13,692 bases of DNA, from the NCBI GenBank assembly GCA_012032965.1, contig JAAUPT010000011.1, forward strand, positions 1 through 13,692. Direction: 5' to 3'. A program made the translations under genes and the position numbers. Source of the stretch: Nitrospira sp. GTDB lineage: Bacteria; Nitrospirota; Nitrospiria; Nitrospirales; Nitrospiraceae. Below, piece by piece: positions 1-7,700 of the stretch (positions within the stretch are counted from its first letter, which is position 1; each line of letters starts with the position of its first letter). The notes under the pieces are model-generated. The model was not told where the DNA came from. It searched no databases and worked only from the letters and a program-made list of their open reading frames with translations.

Positions 1-656
1 CGGATAGGATTACTCATCGATCTCGGGACATTCAAAGAGTGGGATGCTGAGTTAGAAGCGCAGGATCCCTTGACTTTCACGACACCAAATCCTATCGAGA
101 GCGCCTGAAAGCCCATCAAGAAAAAACAGGCCGTAAAGATGCGCTCGTGATCGGCGAAGGCATGGTCAATGGACGACGTGTGGTGCTCTGTGTTTTTGAC
201 TTCAGCTTTATGGGCGGGAGTATGGGGTCGGTGGTCGGTGAAAAACTCTGTCGTGCGATTGATCGGGCGTTAGAGCTGAAATTACCGGTCATTTTGGTCA
301 CCGCTTCCGGGGGTGCCCGGATGCAGGAAGGCATCCTTTCTCTCATGCAGATGGCCAAGACTTCTTCAGCGGTTGCAAAACTTGGTGAAGCCAAACTGCC
401 GTTTATTTCTATCCTCTCCGATCCGACATTCGGCGGCGTGACAGCTAGTGTGGCCATGTTGGGTGATGTCATTATCGCCGAACCGAAGGCACTGATAGGA
501 TTTGCCGGGCCTCGCGTGATTGAACAAACGATCAAGCAACAATTGCCGGACCAGTTCCAACGAGCCGAATTTCTTCTCGAACATGGCATGATCGACATGA
601 TCGTTGAGCGTAAGCGTCTCAAGGAGACGGTCGGTACCCTCGTGAATCACTTTTAG
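1..656 (+). CDS. accD: Acetyl-CoA carboxylase carboxyltransferase subunit beta, 3' part with a frameshift
   Basis: AccD is the carboxyltransferase beta subunit that, with AccA, moves the carboxyl group from biotin to acetyl-CoA to make malonyl-CoA, the first step of fatty acid synthesis in the cytoplasm. The 5' end lies before the window. Bases 1-77 in frame 1 encode the stretch ending in [13 protein letters not shown], which matches the AccD segment before the crotonase-like core. The protein then continues in frame 3 from base 78 ([14 protein letters not shown]) to the stop at 654-656. Family motifs in the second part include [40 protein letters not shown] and [18 protein letters not shown]. 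The zinc-finger N-terminus is not in the window. One base is missing near the TTT at 75-77; adding one T restores a continuous protein. The open frame as sequenced could only restart around 147. folC follows 25 bases downstream, a common arrangement. Identity is very sure; whether the frameshift is real is not. Confidence 0.93.
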
Positions 657-681
657 CCCTCTGCGTCCTACCGACTTGTTC

Positions 682-1980
682 ATGAGCTATTCCCTCGCCA
701 TTGAGTATCTCTACGGACTTCAAAAGCACGGCATCAAGCTGGGTTTGGAGACGATCCGCCTGCTGTTGGAACAGGTCGGCAATCCCCAACTCGCACTCCG
801 CGTGCTGCACATTGGTGGCACCAATGGCAAAGGATCGACTGCGGCTATGGCTGCAGCTATGCTCCAGCACTCGGGCAAACGTGTCGGACTGTATACCTCA
901 CCTCATCTCGTCGAGTTTCGAGAGCGCATTCGGGTGAATGGTTGCATGATCACGGAGGAGCAAGTCGCGAAGCTGGTCACGCACGTTCGAGCAATCCTCG
1001 GACCTGATCTCACGCCGACATTTTTTGAAATGACGACAGCCATTGCATTCCTCCATTTTGTGGAATCGAACGTCGATGTTGCCGTGATAGAGGTCGGATT
1101 GGGCGGACGGTTTGACGCAACCAACGTTGTGCCTCAACCACTCGCCTGTGCGATTACGACGATCGGGTTGGATCACCAGGAGCATTTGGGGAAGACGGAG
1201 GAGGCGATTGCCTTTGAAAAAGGGGGGATCATCAAACCCCATGTGCCGATCGTGATTGGACGAATGGGATCCAAAGCGGGTGGAGTTCTTCGGCAAATTG
1301 CGATCGAGTTGTCGGCACCACTTTGGCAGCTCGGCCAAGATTTCCATATCGAAGCGAAGGGCTCAGAACGATTTCTGTATCGAGGTACGAGCCAAGTGGT
1401 TGATGATCTGCTGTGCAGTCTCGCAGGACGCCATCAGTGGGACAATGCTGCCTGTGCACTGGCGCTTCTTGAGGCTGCCGATCGTGCAGGAATTCAGACG
1501 GGGCAGCCGGCTGCGCGCGCTGGTTTGCGGACTGTGTTATGGGAAGGTCGCCTAGAATCAATTGAAGAAGATCCAAAAGTCCTCCTTGATGGTGCGCACA
1601 ATCCCCCTGCTGCAAAGGTACTTTCACAGTATCTTCAGGAATATGTCTCCACTCACCCTACCTCTCGAATTATTCTCGTGTGGGGCATGATGCGGGATAA
1701 AGATCACCGGGAGTTCATGGCACCGCTGCTACCGCTCGTCTCGGAAATCGTCTTGACTCAGACTTCGCTTGCACGGTCTGCGACGGTCGATGAACTTCGT
1801 CTCGCACTGGATACATGGTCAGGTCCGGTGTTGGAAGCCGTTTTTCCTATGGATGCGTTGACGCTGGCCAAAGGTAGATGCACGCCACATGATCTTATCT
1901 GTATTGCTGGATCGCTCATGCTCGTAGGGGAGGTCAAAGCGGCCGTACGCGGCTGTGGCCTGTCACCGATTCGTGGTTAA
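682..1980 (+). CDS. folC: Bifunctional folylpolyglutamate synthase / dihydrofolate synthase
   Basis: FolC is a cytoplasmic ATP-dependent ligase of the Mur-ligase superfamily that adds glutamate to dihydropteroate and/or extends the polyglutamate tail of folates. The 432-residue protein has the usual length. Visible motifs in order: P-loop HIGGTNGKGSTAAM (about residues 43-56), YTSPHLVEFRERI (71-83), FFEMTTAIAFLHF (about 114-126), VAVIEVGLGGRFDATNVV (133-150), LDHQEHLG (163-170) followed by the EKGGIIK lysine motif, and the C-terminal LLDGAHNPPA. The ATG at 682 gives the standard N-terminus (MSYSLAIEYLYGL); an in-frame TTG at 676 adds only two residues and is less likely. No clear Shine-Dalgarno sequence precedes either, so translation may be coupled to accD. 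The stop at 1978-1980 is one base before the lptD ATG. Whether it has both activities or only one cannot be told from the sequence. Confidence 0.95.
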   Translation: MSYSLAIEYLYGLQKHGIKLGLETIRLLLEQVGNPQLALRVLHIGGTNGKGSTAAMAAAMLQHSGKRVGLYTSPHLVEFRERIRVNGCMITEEQVAKLVTHVRAILGPDLTPTFFEMTTAIAFLHFVESNVDVAVIEVGLGGRFDATNVVPQPLACAITTIGLDHQEHLGKTEEAIAFEKGGIIKPHVPIVIGRMGSKAGGVLRQIAIELSAPLWQLGQDFHIEAKGSERFLYRGTSQVVDDLLCSLAGRHQWDNAACALALLEAADRAGIQTGQPAARAGLRTVLWEGRLESIEEDPKVLLDGAHNPPAAKVLSQYLQEYVSTHPTSRIILVWGMMRDKDHREFMAPLLPLVSEIVLTQTSLARSATVDELRLALDTWSGPVLEAVFPMDALTLAKGRCTPHDLICIAGSLMLVGEVKAAVRGCGLSPIRG

Positions 1981-1981
1981 C

Positions 1982-2497
1982 ATGGCGGATCCTCTCGCGT
2001 GGATCTTCCGGTGTTCTCTTCTCGTTGTTCTCCTCGCGCTCTCACCGTTCCCTGCGTCAGCCGAAGATATTCGTCCTGGAGTGAACGCTTCTTCTTCCGG
2101 GTCCAATCCTCTCGATGTCACGGCAGAGCGTATCGACTTTCGCCAGGATCAAGAAGTCTATGATGCCACTGGATCCGTCGTAATCCAGCAAGGAACGCTA
2201 AGGTTGACTGCCGACCATGTCACCATCCAGGTGCTTCCTGGGATTTTGACGGCTGTCGGTCACGTACATCTCACGGACCCACAGGCCGATGTGACTGCGG
2301 AACGGATGCAAATCAACGTGAATATTGAAGCCGGTATCGCGACGCACGGGGAACTCTACCTTCCGTCCACGAACACGTTGGTCTCCGGGCGGCTGATGCA
2401 AAGATTTTCCGAATACCATTATCGCGTGAAGGAAGGTAGTTTTACGAACTGCGATGCGCAAGGGGGGGAAGTGCCGGCGTGGCGATTCCGTTTTTAA
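1982..2497 (+). CDS. lptD: LptD (LPS-assembly outer membrane protein), N-terminal fragment: signal peptide and OstA/LptA-like periplasmic domain
   Basis: LptD with LptE forms the outer-membrane translocon that inserts lipopolysaccharide into the outer leaflet. The whole locus spans 1982-4446 and is cut into three open frames; reconstructed it would be about 820 residues, in line with the family. This first piece holds a signal peptide (a stretch of I, L and V after residue 6, ending in PFPASAED) and the jelly-roll OstA domain (LDVTAERIDF, YDATGSVVIQQGTLRLTADHV, VGHVHLTDPQADVTAERM). It then enters the transition to the barrel (FTNCDAQGG.VPAWRFRF). The ATG at 1982, one base after the folC stop, is preferred over an in-frame GTG at 1955 because it starts directly before the signal peptide. 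The frame hits TAA at 2495-2497 inside a TTTTTAAAA run. The expected next residues (KDLDM) are found in frame 1 at 2497-2511, so the stop looks like an indel artefact or a recent mutation. Confidence 0.88.
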   Translation: MADPLAWIFRCSLLVVLLALSPFPASAEDIRPGVNASSSGSNPLDVTAERIDFRQDQEVYDATGSVVIQQGTLRLTADHVTIQVLPGILTAVGHVHLTDPQADVTAERMQINVNIEAGIATHGELYLPSTNTLVSGRLMQRFSEYHYRVKEGSFTNCDAQGGEVPAWRFRF

Positions 2498-2503
2498 AAG
2501 ACC

Positions 2504-3775
2504 TTGATATGGGGAATCGGAGACACTTTAGCATTTAAAGGAGGTTGGTTCTGTCTGTTCGATGTGCCGACAGTTCCGTTGCCCACGTTTTCTTACCCAC
2601 TCACCAAACGACAGACTGGATTTCTGATTCCGACGGTCACCTATGACAATCGTTTTGGGTTTCACATGCAAGGAAGTTTTTTTTGGGCGATCACTCCGAG
2701 CCAAGACCTGACGGTCTCGCCGAAGTACTACAGTAAGTTGGGGTATGGGTCTGATTTCCAATATCGGTATGTCTTGGACCGACGATCTCGTGGAAAGTGG
2801 GATCTGAGTTTATTGCAACAGACACAGCTCCCCAATGTTTCCGGGCTGACCGAGACCGGGGCAGATGTAGAAAAGGCTCGAGCCACACTCATGGGGAGTC
2901 ACACGCAATTCATCACGGATACTCTCTTGCTCAGGGCCAATGCGAATTTGGTCACAGACCCCAACTTTTTCCAACAGTTGAGCAATTCTGGTGTTCTGCG
3001 AGCGCTACCAAGTGCCGAATCAAACCTGATCGCAACTCAGCGATTACCCTATGGCAATCTGTATCTCTTGGGCCTCTATCTGCAACCGTTACAAGCAGGG
3101 GGTAAGGATACATTCCAACGTCTGCCGGAGGCCGGCTATGAGCTTCCGTATACGCCGTTGTTTAAGTCACCTGTCTTATTTGGGGTAGAGGGAAACCACG
3201 TCAATTTTTACCGAGATCAGGGGTTTACTCTCAATCGGATTAATGTAGTCCCGGGTATTGAAACGAACCTCATTCAGCTCGGACACATGATCGGGATCCG
3301 GCCACAAGCAAAGTTTCGAGAAGTCTACTACACAAGAGGCGCGCAGTCGGAAGAGGGACAGCATCGAGAGACCTTTTGGGTGGGTGTGGAAGCGATGTCG
3401 AAATTGACGCGACGATTTGCGCTCGCGGATGGTGGAAATTTTCTGCACACTATGGAGCCTTCGGTCATGTACGAGTATGTGCCTTCCACGAGCCAATCCA
3501 AGTTGGCCCAAATCGACCAGGTTGATGATCTGCCGAAGAAAAACCTCATGACCTATATGCTACGCAGCCGAGTATTGGAGCAAGGCAAACACTCGGCGTT
3601 TAATTGGCTTGACCTGACGGTGGCTCAAAGCTATCACGTGGGTGAGGTGCAAACGAGGGCTAGAGATTTTACGCCTGGGGCACTTCCATTTTTGGGGTCA
3701 TTGACCCAGCCGCTCCAGCCGGCCACAGTGCCGATCCAAGGGAGAAAGTTTTCTGATATCTGGATGCGGGCGTGA
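2504..3775 (+). CDS. lptD: LptD, middle fragment: first part of the outer-membrane beta-barrel
   Basis: This open frame continues LptD after the break at about 2492-2513. Conserved LptD features are clear: a DVP.VPLP.FSYPL segment followed by KRQTGFLIPT (the family's K/R-x-SGFLIP-like motif), then a long run of alternating polar and hydrophobic strands typical of a large barrel (SFFWAITPSQDLTVSPKYY, NEDxR-like SDFQYRYVL). The nominal TTG start at 2504 is only the first start-like codon after the stop and is not expected to initiate: there is no ribosome binding site and the residues before IGDT do not fit the family. The frame ends at TGA 3773-3775 directly after FSDIWMRA, which is the conserved 'FSD.W' entry to the C-terminal strands. 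The missing continuation is in frame 1 from 3772. A single missing G (GCGTG instead of GCGGTG) explains the break. Outer membrane location is inferred from the family. Confidence 0.85.
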   Translation: MIWGIGDTLAFKGGWFCLFDVPTVPLPTFSYPLTKRQTGFLIPTVTYDNRFGFHMQGSFFWAITPSQDLTVSPKYYSKLGYGSDFQYRYVLDRRSRGKWDLSLLQQTQLPNVSGLTETGADVEKARATLMGSHTQFITDTLLLRANANLVTDPNFFQQLSNSGVLRALPSAESNLIATQRLPYGNLYLLGLYLQPLQAGGKDTFQRLPEAGYELPYTPLFKSPVLFGVEGNHVNFYRDQGFTLNRINVVPGIETNLIQLGHMIGIRPQAKFREVYYTRGAQSEEGQHRETFWVGVEAMSKLTRRFALADGGNFLHTMEPSVMYEYVPSTSQSKLAQIDQVDDLPKKNLMTYMLRSRVLEQGKHSAFNWLDLTVAQSYHVGEVQTRARDFTPGALPFLGSLTQPLQPATVPIQGRKFSDIWMRA

Positions 3776-4446
3776 TCGGGAACAATCTTCCGCCACGACT
3801 TGGAATTTCGCAGTTGGATGCCCCCATATTTGGGCGAGCCGCGCAGGCCTGGGCGTTGCGACCGCCCATCAATCGATATTTAACCATTGATGCCTTCTTC
3901 GATCCGTATCAGCCCGGAGTAAGTCAGATCAACACGGACCTTCGGTTTCAGGAGGGAACCAATTGGTACTTTGAAGTCGGCCAACGTTACACGAGAGAAG
4001 GCAATCGAGTGCGGCGAGGAGATATTTGGAATCCGATCTCCTTCAATGAGGTCTTTGCTCCGACGAACGAGATTCAGTTTGTCACGATGGGCGGCGCCCT
4101 CCGAACTCCATGGGGTTGGACCTTCGGAGCCAAAGCCTATTACGACGTGAAGAACGGCCGAAGTCCTGAATTGGATGCGGTTGCGCTCTACCAGAATCCT
4201 TGCAAGTGTTGGTCTGTCGGATTCTACTACTTGAAGTTTCCCGATCGAGAGCAGTACAGCGCCATGCTCAGTCTCACTGGGATCGGTTGGACTGATAGCG
4301 CGGGCACCGCCCTCATGCGAACATTGCTGAGCCCCTTGTTGTGGGGCGAGCGTGGTCTTCCTTGGGCCGCACCAGGAGGACCCTATGGTCTTCCTCCTCA
4401 AGCTTCGGAAGCAGAGGACTCGGTCGGTAATTCAGGTCGGCGGTGA
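3772..4446 (+). CDS. lptD: LptD, C-terminal fragment: last part of the outer-membrane beta-barrel
   Basis: This frame-1 segment completes LptD: VIGNNLPPRLG joins on to FSDIWMRA of the preceding piece. It goes on through strand-like segments (RYLTIDAFFDPYQPGVSQINTDLRF, NWYFEVGQRYTREG, NEIQFVTMGGALRTPWGWTFGAKAYYDVKNGRSPELDAVALYQNPCKCWSVGFYYLKF). The CxC pair before WSVGFYY fits the late cysteines of LptD that form disulfides with the N-terminal domain; one Cys (NCDAQ) lies near the end of the first fragment. The tail after the last strand is rich in Gly and Pro (GLPWAAPGGPYGLPPQ) and may be disordered. The GTG at 3772 overlaps the upstream TGA but has no Shine-Dalgarno sequence and lies inside a conserved motif, so independent translation is unlikely. 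Stop at 4444-4446; trxA begins 86 bases later. Confidence 0.85.
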   Translation: MIGNNLPPRLGISQLDAPIFGRAAQAWALRPPINRYLTIDAFFDPYQPGVSQINTDLRFQEGTNWYFEVGQRYTREGNRVRRGDIWNPISFNEVFAPTNEIQFVTMGGALRTPWGWTFGAKAYYDVKNGRSPELDAVALYQNPCKCWSVGFYYLKFPDREQYSAMLSLTGIGWTDSAGTALMRTLLSPLLWGERGLPWAAPGGPYGLPPQASEAEDSVGNSGRR

Positions 4447-4453
4447 TCCGTAA

Positions 4454-4483
4454 TTGACACTAAAATCAGCGGTAGGGTACGAT
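4454..4483 (+). promoter_or_regulatory. Candidate sigma70-type promoter for trxA
   Basis: TTGACA at 4454-4459 is a perfect -35 hexamer. An 18-base spacer leads to TACGAT at 4478-4483, which matches 4 of 6 positions of the -10 consensus. The site is in the 86-base gap between lptD and trxA, so a start near 4490 would give a leader of about 40 bases. Inferred from sequence only. Confidence 0.5.
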
Positions 4484-4532
4484 GACGAAGATATAAAGTG
4501 AGTGTGATCTCAACATTGAAGGAGGGGAACAC

Positions 4533-4880
4533 GTGGCTGGTGATGCCTTGAAAGTTGAAGACTCGACCTGGGATGCTGAAGTCATGAAAGCCTCTGAACT
4601 CGTCATGGTCGATTTTTGGGCCGTGTGGTGCGGTCCGTGTCAAATGGTTGCTCCGATCGTTGATGAATTGGCGACGGAGTATGCCGGAAAGCTTAAAGTT
4701 CGCAAGCTCAACACTGACGAGAATCCCGAAGTCGCGGGTCGCTATCAGGTGATGAGTATCCCAACTGTTCTGTTTTTTAAGAATGGCCAACCGGTTGAGA
4801 AGCTGGTGGGTGCGAGGCCCAAACGTCAATTCAAAGAAATGATCGACTCACTGCTGGCTCAACATGCGGGGACTGCCTAG
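4533..4880 (+). CDS. trxA: Thioredoxin
   Basis: A cytoplasmic thioredoxin of 115 residues, the usual length (E. coli TrxA has 109), which reduces protein disulfides using electrons from thioredoxin reductase. The active site is [22 protein letters not shown], with the canonical WCGPC pair. The cis-proline loop is [21 protein letters not shown], and [16 protein letters not shown] between them is typical. There is no signal peptide, so it is not a periplasmic variant. The start is GTG at 4533, supported by a strong Shine-Dalgarno sequence (AAGGAGGGG, 4519-4527) five bases upstream. recN begins 17 bases after the stop, so the two are probably cotranscribed. Confidence 0.95.
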   Translation: MAGDALKVEDSTWDAEVMKASELVMVDFWAVWCGPCQMVAPIVDELATEYAGKLKVRKLNTDENPEVAGRYQVMSIPTVLFFKNGQPVEKLVGARPKRQFKEMIDSLLAQHAGTA

Positions 4881-4897
4881 CACGACTTGTCGCAGCC

Positions 4898-6577
4898 ATG
4901 CTCACTGAGCTGCGAATCACCAATTTTGCCGTTATCGAGGGCCTGAGTTTGACTCTCGACTCAGGGTTTACCGTGTTGACCGGAGAGACCGGGGCCGGTA
5001 AGTCCCTGCTGATCGATGCCGTCGCTCTCCTGGTTGGTGGCCGAGCCTCAAGTGAGCAAATCCGATTCGGCGAAGACGAAGCACACCTCGAAGCGTCGTT
5101 TGAAATACCGCTGTCACATCCTATCCTTGGTAAATTGAAAGCCCAGGAAATTCTTGGCCCCGAGGACTCTCATCTCGTCATTCGACGGATCATCGCGCGA
5201 TCGGGAAGAAATAGGGTCTATTTGAATGGAATACTGACACCGGTCCACGTGCTAGAAGAGTTTGCTGGTACCGTAATCGATATTCATGGTCAGCACGACC
5301 AACAATCTCTTTTGTCCAGCGTGGCGCAGCTTGAGGTGCTGGATGCGTTTGGGCAAATACGCGAGTTGCGCGACCAGTACCGAGTCATTCATCAAGAGTG
5401 GGTCGACTCACGTCAAGCGCGTGCAGGAGTTGAGACAACCATGCAGAACCGCGCGCAGCAAGAAGATCTCTTAAAATTTCAGCGACAGGAGTTGGAAGAA
5501 GCTGGTTGTCGTGTCGGAGAAGAGGAGACGCTGCAGGCCGAGCGACAACGCCTGGGGTCTTCGGGCCGCCTTGTTGAATTGGCATCCGAAGCGCAGGAGC
5601 GAATTCACGGTGACGGCCAAGGTGTGTTGACAAACCTTGTGGTCGTAGAGCGCCTATTGGGCGAGCTGGCTCAGATCGACCCAGAAATGGGAGCAACAAA
5701 CCGCCTCGCATCCGAGGCGAAGGTTCTCTTGAGGGAAGTTGCCGACTCGCTTCGCAGCTATGCTGAACGTGTGGATGCCGATCCTGGACGGTTAAGTGCG
5801 GTGGAAGACCGTTTAGCCGTCATTCAGAAGATGAAGAAGAAATACGGAGGGACTATCGACGCAGTCTTGACGACCTACGCTCGGGTGAAGGGGGAGCAGG
5901 AACGGATTTCTCATGTCGAAGCCCAACTCGCTGACTACGATCGTCTCATTCAGGAACAGCAACGAAAGGTGTCCGAATTAGCACGGCGACTTTCGCAACA
6001 GCGGAAAGAGGCCGCTAAGCAGTTGACGAAGATGGTTAGCAAAGAATTGGATGCGCTGAAAATGGGATCGGTGCGGTTTATGGTTCAGGTTGTGCCAAAT
6101 GAGCAGCACGACGTCTATGGCCCAGACGGGATTGATCGTGTCGAGTTTCTTTTGGCTGCCAATGCCGGCGAACCATTGAAACCGATGTCGCGGGTGGCAT
6201 CCGGTGGAGAGATTTCTCGCTTAATGCTCGCACTCAAATCCGTTGTCGCCAATGTTGATCATGTCCCAGTTGTCATTTTTGATGAGATCGATACGGGTGT
6301 TGGAGGCGCCGTTGCAGCGACGATTGGGAAACGCTTACGGGCGTTGGGGCAGTATCATCAAGTGCTCTGTATTACTCATCTCCCGCAAGTAGCTTCTCAA
6401 GCGCACCATCACTTCTGCGTTGAAAAGTCAGAAGCAAAGGGACGCACGGTGACGACGGTGCGCTCGCTAAACGGGATCAATCGTAAAGGGGAGATTGCCC
6501 GAATGCTAGGTGGAGAGCGAGTGACCCCAAAGACCCTGGCGACAGCGGCGGAGTTAATTGCTGGAGCACACGAGTAG
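4898..6577 (+). CDS. recN: DNA repair protein RecN
   Basis: RecN is an SMC-like ATPase that acts at DNA double-strand breaks and promotes recombination repair with RecA. The 559-residue protein is close to the family length (about 550). It begins with MLTELRITNFAVIEGLSLTL and Walker A GETGAGKS (residues 29-36). Next comes the GQHDQQSLL motif, then a long central coiled coil rich in Glu, Gln, Arg and Lys (about residues 155-365). The ABC signature region is RVASGGEISRLMLALKSVV (starting near 431) and Walker B is VVIFDEIDTGVGG (acidic pair near 462-463), followed by the ITHLPQVASQA switch histidine region. The ATG at 4898 gives the conserved N-terminus; its Shine-Dalgarno sequence is weak, so coupling to trxA transcription is likely. 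No LexA-box-like sequence was recognised upstream. The stop is one base from the stop of the oppositely oriented HD-GYP gene. Confidence 0.96.
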   Translation: MLTELRITNFAVIEGLSLTLDSGFTVLTGETGAGKSLLIDAVALLVGGRASSEQIRFGEDEAHLEASFEIPLSHPILGKLKAQEILGPEDSHLVIRRIIARSGRNRVYLNGILTPVHVLEEFAGTVIDIHGQHDQQSLLSSVAQLEVLDAFGQIRELRDQYRVIHQEWVDSRQARAGVETTMQNRAQQEDLLKFQRQELEEAGCRVGEEETLQAERQRLGSSGRLVELASEAQERIHGDGQGVLTNLVVVERLLGELAQIDPEMGATNRLASEAKVLLREVADSLRSYAERVDADPGRLSAVEDRLAVIQKMKKKYGGTIDAVLTTYARVKGEQERISHVEAQLADYDRLIQEQQRKVSELARRLSQQRKEAAKQLTKMVSKELDALKMGSVRFMVQVVPNEQHDVYGPDGIDRVEFLLAANAGEPLKPMSRVASGGEISRLMLALKSVVANVDHVPVVIFDEIDTGVGGAVAATIGKRLRALGQYHQVLCITHLPQVASQAHHHFCVEKSEAKGRTVTTVRSLNGINRKGEIARMLGGERVTPKTLATAAELIAGAHE

Positions 6578-6578
6578 A

Positions 6579-7700
6579 TCACGCAGCGGGAGCGACGGCC
6601 GTCGTGGGTAGAGAAGCGGCTGAATCTTTCACGACATCGAGGAAAACTTCGAGTAGTTGCGGGTCGAAATGGGTACCAGAGTTGAGAGAGATCTGCTGGA
6701 TTGCGGTTTCTGTGGAAAGACAAGACCGCCCAGGGGCATCCGCAGTCAGGTGATCAAAAGCTTGGGCGATACCGACAATTCGAGCTAAAACCGGAATATC
6801 AGGACCCGAAACTCCATGAGGATAGCCTTGCCCGTTCAATTGCTCATGATGGTATGCAATGATGTCATGGACCTCCTTCGATAGACCTAGGGTTGTCGCC
6901 GCCCGAGCACCTCTCTCGCAATGTTCCCGACACATGATGGGTTCGCCTGAGGGGAAGACCTGGTCGTCTGAAAACCTATAAGCTGGGAAACTCGTTTTCC
7001 CGATATCGTGAAGGAACGCTCCCATGGCCAGCGATTTCTGCTGAGCGAGAGTAAGATCCAATCGAGCAGCCATCAATGTCGCGTAGAAACTCACTCGGCT
7101 GGAGTGATTCAGCAGGTGACGGTCTGTGGCTTCCAAGATATCCGATAAGAGAGGGATAAGAGACATCTCTTCTTCCGGGAAAACAGCATTGCTTCGCGCA
7201 TTGAGGTAGAGAGTAAAATATTCTGCTTTGAGAGTATCCCACGAGCGTGCGCTTTCATTCCCCAATCCCCATAGTTCAGGTGAAGATCGAAGGCTCCGTC
7301 GAAGAAAATCAAGCCGGCGCTTTTTATCCATAGTCTGCTGAGTCAGGGTAATAAGCTCGTTCACGTTGAATGGTTTTAACAAATACCCCGTGGCTCCCTG
7401 CCGAATACTTTCCATGGCGGATTTCAAGCTGCCATATCCTGTGACGATGACAACCTCCACATCCGGATGATCATGTTTGATCTCGTGGAGAAGATCCAAT
7501 CCGTGGCGATCGGGAAGTCTCTGGTCGAGTGTAATGATGTCGATGGATTCGTTACTAAGAACGTCCAGCGCAGACTGAGCGTTTCCTGCAGAACGAATAT
7601 TGAAAAAGGGACGAAGGATAACCTTCAGCGCATCACGGGGGCCTGCTTCATCATCAATTACTAGTACAGTAGGTTGTGAGACTGTCTGTACAGAGGTCAT
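6579..7700 (-). CDS. Response regulator with receiver domain and HD-GYP domain (putative cyclic-di-GMP phosphodiesterase)
   Basis: This 373-residue cytoplasmic protein joins a receiver domain (about 10-125) to an HD-GYP domain (about 185-360). In the receiver the acidic pair is D16-D17, the phospho-acceptor is D59 (TLDQRLPD), the switch Thr is T87 (VTGYG) and the Lys is K109 (LLKPF). The HD-GYP part shows NHSSRVSFYA (H199), FLHDIGK (H231-D232), HCERGA (H260), YHHEQLNGQGYPHG (H284-H285-E286 and GYP 292-294) and ARIVGIAQAFDHLTAD. HD-GYP proteins hydrolyse cyclic-di-GMP, so phosphorylation may control second-messenger level. The last motif is odd: the family's usual Asp in 'aDvfDAL' is Gln313 here, and the 'RPYR' that follows is APGR, so activity may be altered. 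The ATG at 7700 has no clear ribosome binding site. A 204-base AT-rich gap separates it from the sigma54 regulator upstream, so it may be transcribed on its own. Confidence 0.9.
   Translation of the reverse strand: MTSVQTVSQPTVLVIDDEAGPRDALKVILRPFFNIRSAGNAQSALDVLSNESIDIITLDQRLPDRHGLDLLHEIKHDHPDVEVVIVTGYGSLKSAMESIRQGATGYLLKPFNVNELITLTQQTMDKKRRLDFLRRSLRSSPELWGLGNESARSWDTLKAEYFTLYLNARSNAVFPEEEMSLIPLLSDILEATDRHLLNHSSRVSFYATLMAARLDLTLAQQKSLAMGAFLHDIGKTSFPAYRFSDDQVFPSGEPIMCREHCERGARAATTLGLSKEVHDIIAYHHEQLNGQGYPHGVSGPDIPVLARIVGIAQAFDHLTADAPGRSCLSTETAIQQISLNSGTHFDPQLLEVFLDVVKDSAASLPTTAVAPAA

Noticed and set aside
116..622. A 168-residue open frame on the - strand opposite accD
   Set aside because: It is a shadow of the conserved accD frame and has no recognisable domain or ribosome binding site.
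898..1347. A 149-residue open frame on the - strand within folC
   Set aside because: folC is intact and strongly conserved here; the antisense frame has low-complexity, gene-unlike composition.
4326..4350. A short GCCCC/GGGGC hairpin near the lptD end
   Set aside because: It is inside coding sequence about 100 bases before the stop and has no T-run, so a terminator call is not supported.
3880..4401. A 173-residue open frame on the - strand opposite lptD
   Set aside because: The + strand encodes conserved LptD barrel sequence; the antisense frame shows no family features.
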